Assembly (NCBI GenBank): GCA_002803225.1
Contig: NXFV01002062.1
Coordinates: 1 to 59,385 of the forward strand
DNA length: 59,385 bases
Source of the DNA: Gamarada debralockiae
Taxonomy: Eukaryota > Ascomycota > Leotiomycetes > Helotiales > Hyphodiscaceae
Direction of reading: 5' to 3'
Under the pieces are notes generated by a model. The model saw only the letters and a list, made by a program, of their open reading frames with translations, was not told where the DNA came from and ran no database searches. This document shows, one piece after another, positions 23,030 through 32,435 of the stretch. The first letter of the stretch is position 1; each line of letters begins with the position of its first letter. Both the position numbers and the translations under genes were made by a program.

Positions 23030-24748
23030 ATGATGAGTAATTCGACTTGGGGAAAGGTTCGAGCGTACTGGCTTGGGTGTGTGGTCTGCTTGGGGGGGTT
23101 CCTTTTCGGATATGACAGTGGAATGTGAGTTACTTCCATTCTTGTAACAGCACTAAAACCGTTTGAGAGCTGTGTTGATATGTGATTCCACTGCAGAGTT
23201 GGTAAGTCGCGACAAGCCCCACGTCTATGAGCGGTCTAATATCCAGCAGGTGGTGTCTTGACTCTCGCATCTTTTGTCCATGACTTCCGTTACTCCAAAG
23301 CACATGCAACGCGCGTCAACTCTCTCGCCGTTGGTCTCCAGCAAGCAGGTGCATTCGTAGCATGTTTGCTCATATGGCCCATCACCGACAAGCTGGGCCG
23401 TAAGAAATCCCTAGCAATTTCATCGCTCATCTTCTGTATCGGAGCGCTCATCGAAACAATCAATACACACTCAATGGCTGCATTCTATGTCGGCCGCGTG
23501 GTAGCTGGTTTGGGACTTGGAGCTGCGACAGTTGTTGTTCCGATGTACAGCAGTGAAATGTCTCCCAAAGAATCGAGAGGGCAGATTGGAAGCTTCTTCC
23601 AGTGGTTCTACACTTTCGGTAAGATACTCATCCATCGATCGTCCATCTCTAACGGATATCTAAAATACAGGCATCTTCACATCGTACTGGGTTGACTACG
23701 CTGTCTCTAAAAGGGTTCCTACCGGTGAATCCAAGCAATGGCAAATACCTATCGGCCTCCAGCTGGTTCCTGCAGCGCTTCTTGGTTTCGGCATGTTGAC
23801 TCTGAAAGAAAGTGTCCGTTGGCTGACCAAGAAGGGTCGCCATGACGAGGCTTGGGAGAGTTTGAAATGGATTCGGGCAGACGATTCCCAGGCTACCATT
23901 GATGAGATGGAAGAAATCCGGATGGGTGTTGAGATGGAACGACAAGCTACCGAGGGCTTTCGCTTGAAGGGTAAGTAAACCCAAAGCGCGTAATCAATGA
24001 ACCATGTTTATAAGTTGGTTCCACAGAGCTCATTGAACGCAACCACTTCAAAAGAATCTTCACGTCTTTTGCCATCTTCACTGCCCAGCAAGCCACCGGA
24101 GCAACTGCGTTCGCATATTTTGGTCCTCAATACTTCAAGCTTCTGGTTGGCGGTGGTTCAAAAGACCTCCTTCTAACCGCCATATTCGGTGCCATCAAAG
24201 TCGTAGCTTGCGGAGTCTTCGTTATCTTCTTATCCGAACGTATTGGCAGGCGGAAAGTCCTGATCGGCGGAGCGGCATTCATGGCAATCTGTCAAATTAC
24301 ATGTGCCGCTGTCGTAAAAATCAGACCCGCTCCTGGCGAAGGAAAGGTCACATCGAGCGGCATCGCTACAGTGGCGCTGATATACTTATTTGTCATTGCG
24401 TATAATCTGTCTTGGGGTCCACTGCCTTGGCCCTATGTGTCGGAGATCTTCCCTACGCGCATTAGAGAACTCGGTATAGGAGTCGGTGTAGGCTCGCAGT
24501 GGCTGTTTAACTTCGTATTCTCCCTCACGACGCCGTACATGATCGCCAATCTTGGTTGGGGTACCTTCCTTCTATGGGGGCTCTTTGATGCCGTCATTGC
24601 GGTTGTTACATTCTTTTTCCTTCGTGAAACGAAGGGTTTGAGTCTTGAAGAGATCGCCCATAATGATTTCGGAGAGGCGAGGGACTTCAAAACCGATCAC
24701 GAGAATGTAGTTGTGGACCATACTGAGAGGGTTACAGCGTCGAAGTAG
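23030..24748 (+). CDS. Sugar-porter family MFS transporter 2 (quinate permease-like)
   Basis: Five exons are inferred, giving 496 residues: 23030-23124, a 5-base micro-exon 23197-23201, 23250-23618, 23671-23970 and 24027-24748. The micro-exon AGTTG is needed to keep phase and to give the conserved FGYDSGIVGGVLT in helix 1. Signatures are DKLGRKK after helix 2, VPMYSSEMSPKESRGQIG, LKESVRWLTKKGR, AQQATGATAFAYFGPQYF in helix 7, WPYVSEIFPTRIRE, and RETKGLSLEEI at the end. The family includes quinate, hexose and pentose importers of filamentous fungi; the substrate is not defined. It lies head-to-head with the sulfatase and convergent with the regulator, which suggests import of the cluster's substrate. 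Confidence 0.85.
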
Positions 24749-24878
24749 ATTTCGGCGAAGACATGCGTGGTCGGTTTGTGGGTGCGGGTACTCCTGAAAT
24801 GAGGCAGAAGTAGCGTACGAAGTTATTTAGACTTGAAATATGGCTTCTGAATGGCTTGCCATTTGATGTTGAGATGGT

Positions 24879-27128
24879 TCAACGAGTTTGAGCAAATGAA
24901 TCCGCAGAGAAATCCAACAGACTGTGACCAGAACCCATCATCAAAGACTCGTCTAATGCTTGTCGGTTGTTGACACTACCCATGTCATGAGAGTTGTTTG
25001 GCGGCTGCCACTGAAATTCTTCGGATGGCCAAGGAGTAAAAAAACCCTGGTCAGGAAGAGCATAGGGCAAGTCTGGAATGGCGGTAGCGAATCTGTCAGC
25101 CGGTGTTTCGTGTCGTAAGGGGGAAACATCTCTCGTGACTGCGACAGATCCAGCGAAGTTCGTGGCGTGGAATAACTCATCCCAGCCTGACAAATCCGGC
25201 GACGGTGCCGGCTCCAGGAAGGGAAATCGTCGAAAAAATTGAACAGGGCTTTCGGGATGAAGCACTCCAGCACCCATACCACTGCGAACATCCAGTCTTA
25301 CCGCTTCTGCTAGTTCAGCACGACGAATGATCGCACGGACTTCTTCATGCTTTGACGATAAGTTAGTCATAATATTGCCATTGGATTTAGTTGACTTACA
25401 ATTTTCTCAGCCAACGGGATAGTCTTCCTCGTGTTTTCCAAAGCCTGTAGATGAAACTTGAAATTGTTGACGACTTCCTCTTTTATAACGTCATGATCAT
25501 ACACATTCTGGCTCTCCAGCCCTGCGATCTGAACCTGGGTTGAATCCAAGACACACAGTCCAAACCATGCATCTCGAAATAGATGGTCGGGTTCCATTTT
25601 CAAGATTTTCTGGATCAATTGTGTGATGCCCCTGGCATGCGTGAGAGCTTTCTCCCTGCATCGTTGAAGAAAGTCGTCTGGAATAACCACTTGGACAGGC
25701 AAAGAGCCAGCATGACCAGGCATCCAAGTGCTGAACAGCTCACAGCCGGCTTGATGATACCATATATGTGTCATGAAAAATATATCCAGGTGGCAACTCG
25801 CTCTGAACGTAAACATATTCCGTTCTTCGAATGCAAAATTTGTTGGTAAACAGCGTCGCCAGGCTTCGAGCTCTGTGTACAGAGATTCGAAATATGAGCC
25901 TTTGTACCAGGGCATAGCTCCATCAAAATGCTGGTTATGGTTAACGAAACTATCGATTATCAGCATGCTTAGACTCGAACAGAGCTAGGAAATTCACTTG
26001 ACGATCTTGCGTCGTATGGCAAGGACTTTTATTAAGTAGGCACAAGGATTTGTCGCCTGTCTCGAAACAGGATCCGCTGTCTTCTCTGTAACCTGGGCCA
26101 GTTGAAGAGTTGTACAAGGAGTGCCTTGAGTGAAACTCCACAGATTGCAGGGTAAATATACGTTGGTCATGGCTTGCTCGCTGACCTGAATTTCATCAAA
26201 TGCGTAAAGGAGGTTGGAGACAAAGATAGTCCACATTAAACGATTGTGGCATTCTGCTCGAAGGAATTCGGTGGAGCTCATTTCAGAGGGTTGACAAGTA
26301 GCAGGACGGTTGAGCTTGAGTTGGAGTGCCATTCTAGTTGCGATTCCTACAGCCAACATCAGATCAGGTGATTTCAATCAGAAGTCCCAAGATGACAACT
26401 GACTTACCAATCAAGTTCCAAGCAGAGGTAAACCTTCCATCTTGCATATCATGTGTAGCAAGAAACTGTAGCACACTGATGTTCAGTGTTGAGATGTTGT
26501 TCAGGCCTCCCAGGACGAGGTTCCTAGCTTCTTCGATCCAAACTCTGCCTTGTTCTTGGGCATGCTTGGCCTTCGTAAACTTAGCGGTGACACCACAAAG
26601 AGCCAGGACCAGCACTCGAGGTGCCTTTTCGAGGGCTTCACCGAGAACACCGGGATGGAGGAAGTTGTTGCATCCTACTGGATGGACATTTTGCAGGAAG
26701 GCATCGATGTATGGTAGTAGAGCCGAGCCTGCAGGAGGCTCCGATGAAAGGGCGGTAATGAGGGTATCGGTGTCTTCTCTTCTTAGAAGACCATCATCGT
26801 AGTTCCTTTCTCTCGAGTCTTTCCTTCCTCGATCCGGCGAAGCATTTTTGCTCGACTCCCCGGAATTGATAATAATTCCCTCATAAGAACATCTCGACTT
26901 CAATCTCAAGCAAGTTGAACAACTCGGCCTCAACGCATCACATTTCGCCTTCCTCTTCCTGCAAGGGCCGCAGGCCACAGACGTCCTCAAACGCTTGTAG
27001 CCGGCCTGCGTCAGATCCTCCTCTTCCAATCCATCGCTACCATTCTCATCTGGTTGCACTATAAATCTGGTCAGAAGGACGGTCAAGACGTATGAGAAAA
27101 TGGGGTGCCCCGATGCGCACCTGTCCAT
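24879..27128 (-). CDS. Zn2Cys6 (Gal4-type) transcription factor
   Basis: Four exons are inferred, 27128-26408, 26346-25998, 25949-25400 and 25349-24879, giving about 696 residues. The DNA-binding cluster is C53-x2-C56-x6-C63-x6-C70-x2-C73-x6-C80 in a basic context. The middle homology region follows (DAFLQNVHPVGCNNFLHP, WNLIGIATRMALQLKLN across the first splice, LRAECHNRLMWTIFVSNLL), which is the usual fungal_trans domain. The C-terminal 150 residues are proline-rich and acidic. A further 54-base in-frame intron may lie just after the start (ATGGACAG then GTGCGC...CCAG). If used, it removes a stretch of 18 residues. Nuclear location is inferred. Its position at the end of the enzyme/transporter block makes it the likely pathway regulator. 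Confidence 0.85.
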
Positions 27129-27753
27129 CGACACGTGACCCCAAGTTTGTCACACCTCACACATCTTTCCGCTCTGCCATCGCACTTGACCTGAAGCCCC
27201 CCAGTTGGTCAGCCTCCTTTCTCTTCCCTTAACAAACCTCCAGCATCTGTCAATTAAGAGACTGACCTTACGATGCCGACACGTCGCGCATCCTCCAATG
27301 CTTCGTCAGCGCGTCTTGTCCCTTGTTTAGAGAGGGGATTCCGCAGTGCAGAGAGTAACTTACCTGCCATGTCGGCCTACTTTCCAATAAGCGCTATACA
27401 AGTCGGAGCTTGATGAAAGTCCATTGCTGCCAAAGGATATTGTTGTTGAAGAGTCCGTCGTCGTCGCAATGGCGCAATTTCCCCACATCGGCAAACGGGC
27501 CAATCATTCACACTCGTCTCCACCAAAATAATGCCCCTGAACCCCTATCTTGACTCGGGGCGTACAGTCTTTTATTGAGCCAGATCACACATTAAATGTT
27601 TACTGTATTAAATCAACTAGCATTATAGTATGACCTTGTGTCTGAAAATTAATTGTATTCAATGCCCTTCTTCCATTATCCTACAACTGCTAGCCACGCT
27701 TAAACACTACCCCTGCACCTTCATCATCCAACATCGTTACCATTGCACAAGTC
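27129..27753. promoter_or_regulatory. Promoter side of the regulator gene
   Basis: No gene. It contains CGG-rich sequence near 27270-27500, upstream of the regulator start. Auto-regulation is possible but no site was proven. Confidence 0.35.
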
Positions 27754-28224
27754 TTATAGCCCGAGGCCGAACACATACACTCCAGCCACCACAGCAATAA
27801 CCTTTCTAAACTCGTTAGCAAATCGGCTACTCGCAGAAGCAGTGACAACAGGCACCAGATTCTGCGTCCCGGTGGCACTACCATCCCCGCCTTCCCCCGT
27901 CCTATTGCCACCTAAAGTGCTAGCAAAGCTCAACGTATTATTACCCTGATCAAAGACGACAAACCACACCCGTCAAAAAAGGAGCTTCAATTGTCTTTAC
28001 ATAATTCGGGGTATTCATGACAGTCGAAGCGCACATTTTCGAGCCTAGGGCGCATCATGGTGCGCCGTGGTTTGCGTTGACAACCAGTTCGAATGACTGG
28101 CGCCGATTTCCATCTTTGCTGTGTAGAACAGTCCATTGAACGTGAGAGGGACAGTTATAGTTCCTAAGGCATGGGAGAGTGTGAGCAGAGATGTCTGCAA
28201 CGCAGTTTGTAGAGCGAGATTCAT
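27754..28224 (-). pseudogene. Remnant of a GPI-anchored aspartic protease
   Basis: Two recognisable fragments. At 28224-28050 the frame reads GTITVPLTFNGLFYTAKMEIG, like the start of the N-lobe of pepsin-type proteases. At 27969-27754 it reads WFVVFDQGNNTLSFAS, which corresponds to the conserved last strand (YVVFDLxNNxISLA). A Ser/Gly/Thr linker and a hydrophobic tail ending at a stop follow, as in GPI-anchored yapsins. Both catalytic DTG motifs and most of the body are missing, and stops separate the fragments. The N-terminal match is weak; the C-terminal match is better. Confidence 0.4.
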
Positions 28225-29462
28225 GTCAAGGGTGGGTTGACGGTTTTGGGGTTTGGATTCGGTGCGAAACGAGGGGTGAGAGAGATATTAGAACGGTAAC
28301 AAAAGCTGATTTGGATCAAAAGACTTCTAAGGACTAATTTCAAAGAAGAAAGCAACTGGCTTATAGCTGCAACTAGGACGGCCCAGTTCTGCTGTTCCTG
28401 CAGCTCCGCCAACAATCTCTAAAATCCCACGCACACCTCACGAGCCCCAAATCTTGATTTAGAACAGTCTTCTGCTGTGAAAGTAAAATGCGTATGCAAG
28501 GCAGTTATTTCCTTTAGAACTGTGCTGTGCCTCTTGACACATTCTGCAAAGAGCACTAACTCCCAATGGTTGGAGACTCATCACGTACAGCGATGAGATC
28601 CCAGCTCAGACGCCAGCTGTGAGTGTATTTGATTGGGCCCAGGGAGTAGAATGCTGTCCAATTAAGATATACATCCTGCATATCGATAGAAGATCGTCTC
28701 TGCAATGAGCAGGGCTGAGTCTAGAAAAAGACAAGAGGCAGGAGAGAGATAAAATGGAACTTGGAGTCGGGTTGGGCTGGGGGACGCTAACGACGCGACC
28801 AATCCTTAGGTGCAGAAAGCTTGTAGGTTCGGGAGATCTTTTTTCAATTCTTGATTTTCTGAAATAAGTGGCGTATGAGAGGACGGAGCCCTGATGTCAG
28901 AGCGGGTGAGCTGCAACTTTTGGTCGGTACCTGGGAGCTTACCGGTCTGGCGGTAGTCCAACGACATCTGTGAGGCGACACCTCAAGTACCACCTCATTT
29001 CCTATGCCGCTGGTATACAATCCGAACTCCCCAATTTCATACCTGAACCTTGTTAACGTTACTTCGACACTTCTATAAACATATTCCAAAATCTGAAGGA
29101 ACATTCTCGTTCATGTAGATTTAATTGGTAGTCCCACCCACCCGTTGTTTACATCATTTCGACAAAATGAGAACCCCCTTCTCAGAAAACCAGTTCCCTT
29201 GAACCCCCCTTTTCCTGAGTCTAGGAAGAGGACTTCGTTTGTAGCGAATCGTTTCCAGACAGGCCAATAACTGCTTTTCCATGGGTGAGAGACTGAGTTC
29301 ACAAGTTCTGTCCAACCCAACTTCCTTCTCGACACATATCCTTTTCTCAGACCGAGTATCTCCTTACATCGCCAAAGGAGAAATTCCACGTTTTCTAGTA
29401 GAAACCCGGTAGAATTGCAGTACATCCCACCAAGATGCAGCTTCAATAGTGTGGAGCAGCTA
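28225..29462. other. Intergenic region
   Basis: Contains short frames only (longest about 110 codons at 29111-29446), without recognisable motifs. Nothing else was seen. Confidence 0.45.
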
Positions 29463-30971
29463 TCAAGTCACATTCTCAGCTCGTCTCGGAAGCTCTCTCA
29501 ACTCCTCCTCGTCACTCTCCTTCCTCCTTTCATTCCCATTTGCAGCGTTTTGCTCACCACCATCCTTCTCTTCATGCTGATGCAGTTTCATATTAACAAA
29601 CATCCCCCAAAGCCCCAAATCATAACAAATCCTCAAACTCCCCGCTGCAACAAACGCAATCCAAAACCTCTTGTTCCCTGCCAAAACACCTGTCACAAAC
29701 GGTCCCGCGGTGCTCGCCAACGTCCGCAACATACTCGTGATACCCATTACTGCTGTTCTCTCCTCCGGTTTCACAACCGCTGCAATGAATGCGGATCGAG
29801 GGGCTTGGTCCATATTGTTCAGGCCTGTGCGAAGGAAGAAAAGAGCGACGGTGAAGAAGATGGATGACGGAAAAGGGAAACAAAGGACGGCGGTTGAAGA
29901 TGGGAGGTGCGTGAAGACCATTGTGTTGATGAGACCGAGACGGCGTGCGAGGGGTGCCGCGAAGACGGTGCTTATTGAGGAGAGGATATAGGATACTGAA
30001 GTGATGTCTCCAAGTGTTGATTTTGGGAGGTGGAACTTTTGGTCCATGTAGTAGACCGTTAGGGAGTAGCCCGTCATGCCGTCGGCGAGGGAGTCGATTA
30101 TTAGGAGGAACCAGAGCTTGTACATGATCGCACGAGTCCCTTTCGAGATTTGCGCGAAGAGACTTTGCTTTGTCTCCAGTTTTGATGGCGGAGGGTTAGG
30201 TGATGCTCGTGTAGCAGGCTCGGAGTTCTCGTCCTCGTGAGTGCGCTCATCCATTTCGTTGAGTAGGATCTCTGACTCCTCATTCCCCTTGGTCTCGGAG
30301 ATTTCTTTGTTGGCTTCGCATCTGGAGCTCATCAATAAAGCAAATATCATATTCAGCATCCCCATCGTTGAGTACATCCAAAAGACAGCATGATACGCAT
30401 CAACGAGCGTCCATCCATCACGAGCTTGCAGGAAGTCCACGATGCGGCCGGATAACTCGGTCCCAATCGCCGACCCCAAACTTGCTGTTGTGACGTACCA
30501 AGCCAAGACATCCGATCTCGTCTTCGGGTTGGTGAGATGGCTCAATGTACTCTCCTCAATAGCTCTGAAGGGGCCAAAATCGCCTCCCGTGGCACTGATG
30601 ACACCCACGACCGCTGCAAATAACAGTATCCAGAAGTTCTCAAACAGAGCAAAGGTAGCGCCTGATAATACCATTAAGACGGAGCCGCCGAACAGCACAC
30701 GACGTCGGCCAACTCGGTCTGCGACGAGAGTAAGGGACAAAGAGAGCAGGACATCGCCGAGGAGTGTGAGCGTCATGAAAAGCCCAATATGTTCATCTGA
30801 AAACTCGAGTGCTGAGAAGAACAGCGCCAAGATCAGAGAATTAGTACCGTATGCCAACATCCGGGTACATCTGGAAAGGATGATGAGGTAGGCGTCCCGA
30901 CCCGTGCAATGCAAGGATTTGAGGCCGAATTCTCGGTAGAGCCATTTTATTTGTGTGACCAGGAAGGCCAT
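29463..30971 (-). CDS. Major facilitator superfamily transporter, 12 helices
   Basis: A single exon of 502 residues from the ATG at 30971 (the frame opens 18 bases earlier without an ATG). Helices 1-6 include the loop motif DRVGRRRVLFGG after helix 2 and AIEESTLSHLTNPKTRSDVLAWY around helices 4-5. A long charged central loop (about 215-275, rich in Glu, Asn and Ser) precedes helices 7-12, with LTVYYMDQKFHLPKSTLG and RTGLNNMDQAPRSAFIAAV in the second half. The overall pattern resembles the uncharacterised yeast YJR124C-like group rather than sugar porters. It is probably in a vacuolar or plasma membrane; the substrate is unknown. The acidic C-terminal tail is unstructured. The gene is divergent from the PhzF-like gene with about 555 bases between starts. 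Confidence 0.85.
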   Translation of the reverse strand: MAFLVTQIKWLYREFGLKSLHCTGRDAYLIILSRCTRMLAYGTNSLILALFFSALEFSDEHIGLFMTLTLLGDVLLSLSLTLVADRVGRRRVLFGGSVLMVLSGATFALFENFWILLFAAVVGVISATGGDFGPFRAIEESTLSHLTNPKTRSDVLAWYVTTASLGSAIGTELSGRIVDFLQARDGWTLVDAYHAVFWMYSTMGMLNMIFALLMSSRCEANKEISETKGNEESEILLNEMDERTHEDENSEPATRASPNPPPSKLETKQSLFAQISKGTRAIMYKLWFLLIIDSLADGMTGYSLTVYYMDQKFHLPKSTLGDITSVSYILSSISTVFAAPLARRLGLINTMVFTHLPSSTAVLCFPFPSSIFFTVALFFLRTGLNNMDQAPRSAFIAAVVKPEERTAVMGITSMLRTLASTAGPFVTGVLAGNKRFWIAFVAAGSLRICYDLGLWGMFVNMKLHQHEEKDGGEQNAANGNERRKESDEEELRELPRRAENVT

Positions 30972-31526
30972 TACCGTTTGGACTTCCAAAAATGATGCTA
31001 TTGATAAAGATGAAAAAGTAAAGATACATTGTAGGGGAAAGTGGGGGAGATATTCAAGAAAAATTCGCTATTTAGAAGTTGGATTAGGATTGGTTGGGAT
31101 CGTGCCGAGTGCCGCTCAAGGTGCCCGGTGTCGGCTGCTGATCGGATTGGGTTGCAGATCTTGCTTCGAGTATTCAATCATATCCAAAAGGAGGTGTTAA
31201 AAAAGAATATACATGATCAATAGAGACGTGATATATTCTATATAAATTACAGCAAGTTGGTGAAACGGTGAAATGAGAGGCCCCTTTTCCACTTTCCAGA
31301 AAACCGGCAAAAATTCGGAAGTGCGGTACAGCGGGGCACCGTGAGCTCTTGACATTGTGAGTCAATCGTAATTGAACAGAGATATATTTACTGACATGCC
31401 AACGTTTCCCTAACAACTCTTATATTAGCAACAGACAAGAATAGGAGAGATTCCCTACCAAGTGTTCTTTAACCTCAAGCACTAAGGCACCGCAAACACG
31501 TCCCCTCCAATAGGAGAATCTCAAAA
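30972..31526. promoter_or_regulatory. Divergent promoter (MFS transporter / PhzF-like)
   Basis: A gene-free gap between divergent starts. It contains an AT-rich part near 31200-31250 and a CT-rich leader before 31527. No operator was identified. Confidence 0.4.
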
Positions 31527-32435
31527 ATGAAGCTCTCATTCACCACTCTCGATGTCTTCACATCAAGCCGCTACAACGGCAACCCTTTAGCAGTGATCTC
31601 AGTTCCAGCATCCTCAAATTCCTCCCTCACGCAAACCCAAAAGCAAAAAATTGCAGCTGAATTCAATCTTTCAGAGATCATCTTCCTCCACCTCGCAGCG
31701 CCAAATCAAGCCTCCGATCAAAACCCCACCAGCGAATTCAGCATCGACATATTCATGCCCGACGCCGAAATCCCTTTCGCGGGCCATCCCACAGTCGGAG
31801 CAGCTTATTTTCTGCTTCAAATCCAAAAACTACCTGCTGTGGCGTTGAGAGTGAAGGCCGGCCGTATTCCGATCTCCTTGGATCCTGAAACGGGAGATGT
31901 GAAGGCGGATGTGCCCCAGGAATTTCATGTTCACGAGGCTGCGTTTGGGAGTGAATTGGCGGATGCGCCGGCACCTTGCGTCTCGATTGTTAAGGGCATG
32001 TCCTTCATTCTCGTGTCCCTGCCTGATCTCCCTACGCTCGCCAAAGCAGGCGGAAATATTGCACCAAAGGAAGGTTCTAAGTGCCTAGATCAGGGATGGC
32101 AAGAGGGTTTCATTGGGACTATGTATTTTGTTGCGCAAGGCGAAGATGAGTTTGGGAGGAGGGCATATAGGACGAGGATGTTTGCGGATGGTTTTGAGGA
32201 TCCGGGAACGGGGAGTGCGAGCTGTGCGCTCGGATGCTGGTTAGCTTCTCACGAGTGGAAGGGAAATGGGGAGGAGTTGAGTAGGTTTTCGTTTGTGCAG
32301 GGCGTGGAGATGGGGAGACGGAATGATATTGTTCTTGAAGTTACTTCTGAAGATAAGGGGACCATGCGTGGGGTTAAGAGCGTGTGTTTAAGTGGGACTT
32401 GTGCTAAGGTTATGGAGGGTACTTTGGAGGTTTGA
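31527..32435 (+). CDS. PhzF-family isomerase
   Basis: A single exon of 302 residues, a normal length for the family. The start MKLSFTTLDVFTSSRYNGNPLAV is typical. The catalytic glutamate is in FNLSEIIFL (near 50), followed by DIFMPDAEIPFAGHPTVGAAYFL, with a second-half motif FEDPGTGSASCALGCWL. The fold is two diaminopimelate-epimerase-like halves. Bacterial PhzF isomerises a phenazine precursor; fungal members are mostly uncharacterised isomerases, so phenazine synthesis should not be assumed. Cytosolic. Confidence 0.9.
   Translation: MKLSFTTLDVFTSSRYNGNPLAVISVPASSNSSLTQTQKQKIAAEFNLSEIIFLHLAAPNQASDQNPTSEFSIDIFMPDAEIPFAGHPTVGAAYFLLQIQKLPAVALRVKAGRIPISLDPETGDVKADVPQEFHVHEAAFGSELADAPAPCVSIVKGMSFILVSLPDLPTLAKAGGNIAPKEGSKCLDQGWQEGFIGTMYFVAQGEDEFGRRAYRTRMFADGFEDPGTGSASCALGCWLASHEWKGNGEELSRFSFVQGVEMGRRNDIVLEVTSEDKGTMRGVKSVCLSGTCAKVMEGTLEV

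Noticed and set aside
26338..26802. 154-codon plus-strand frame
   Set aside because: Antisense to the Zn2Cys6 regulator exon 1 and its intron.
30442..30891. 149-codon plus-strand frame
   Set aside because: Antisense to the MFS transporter coding region; no motif of its own.
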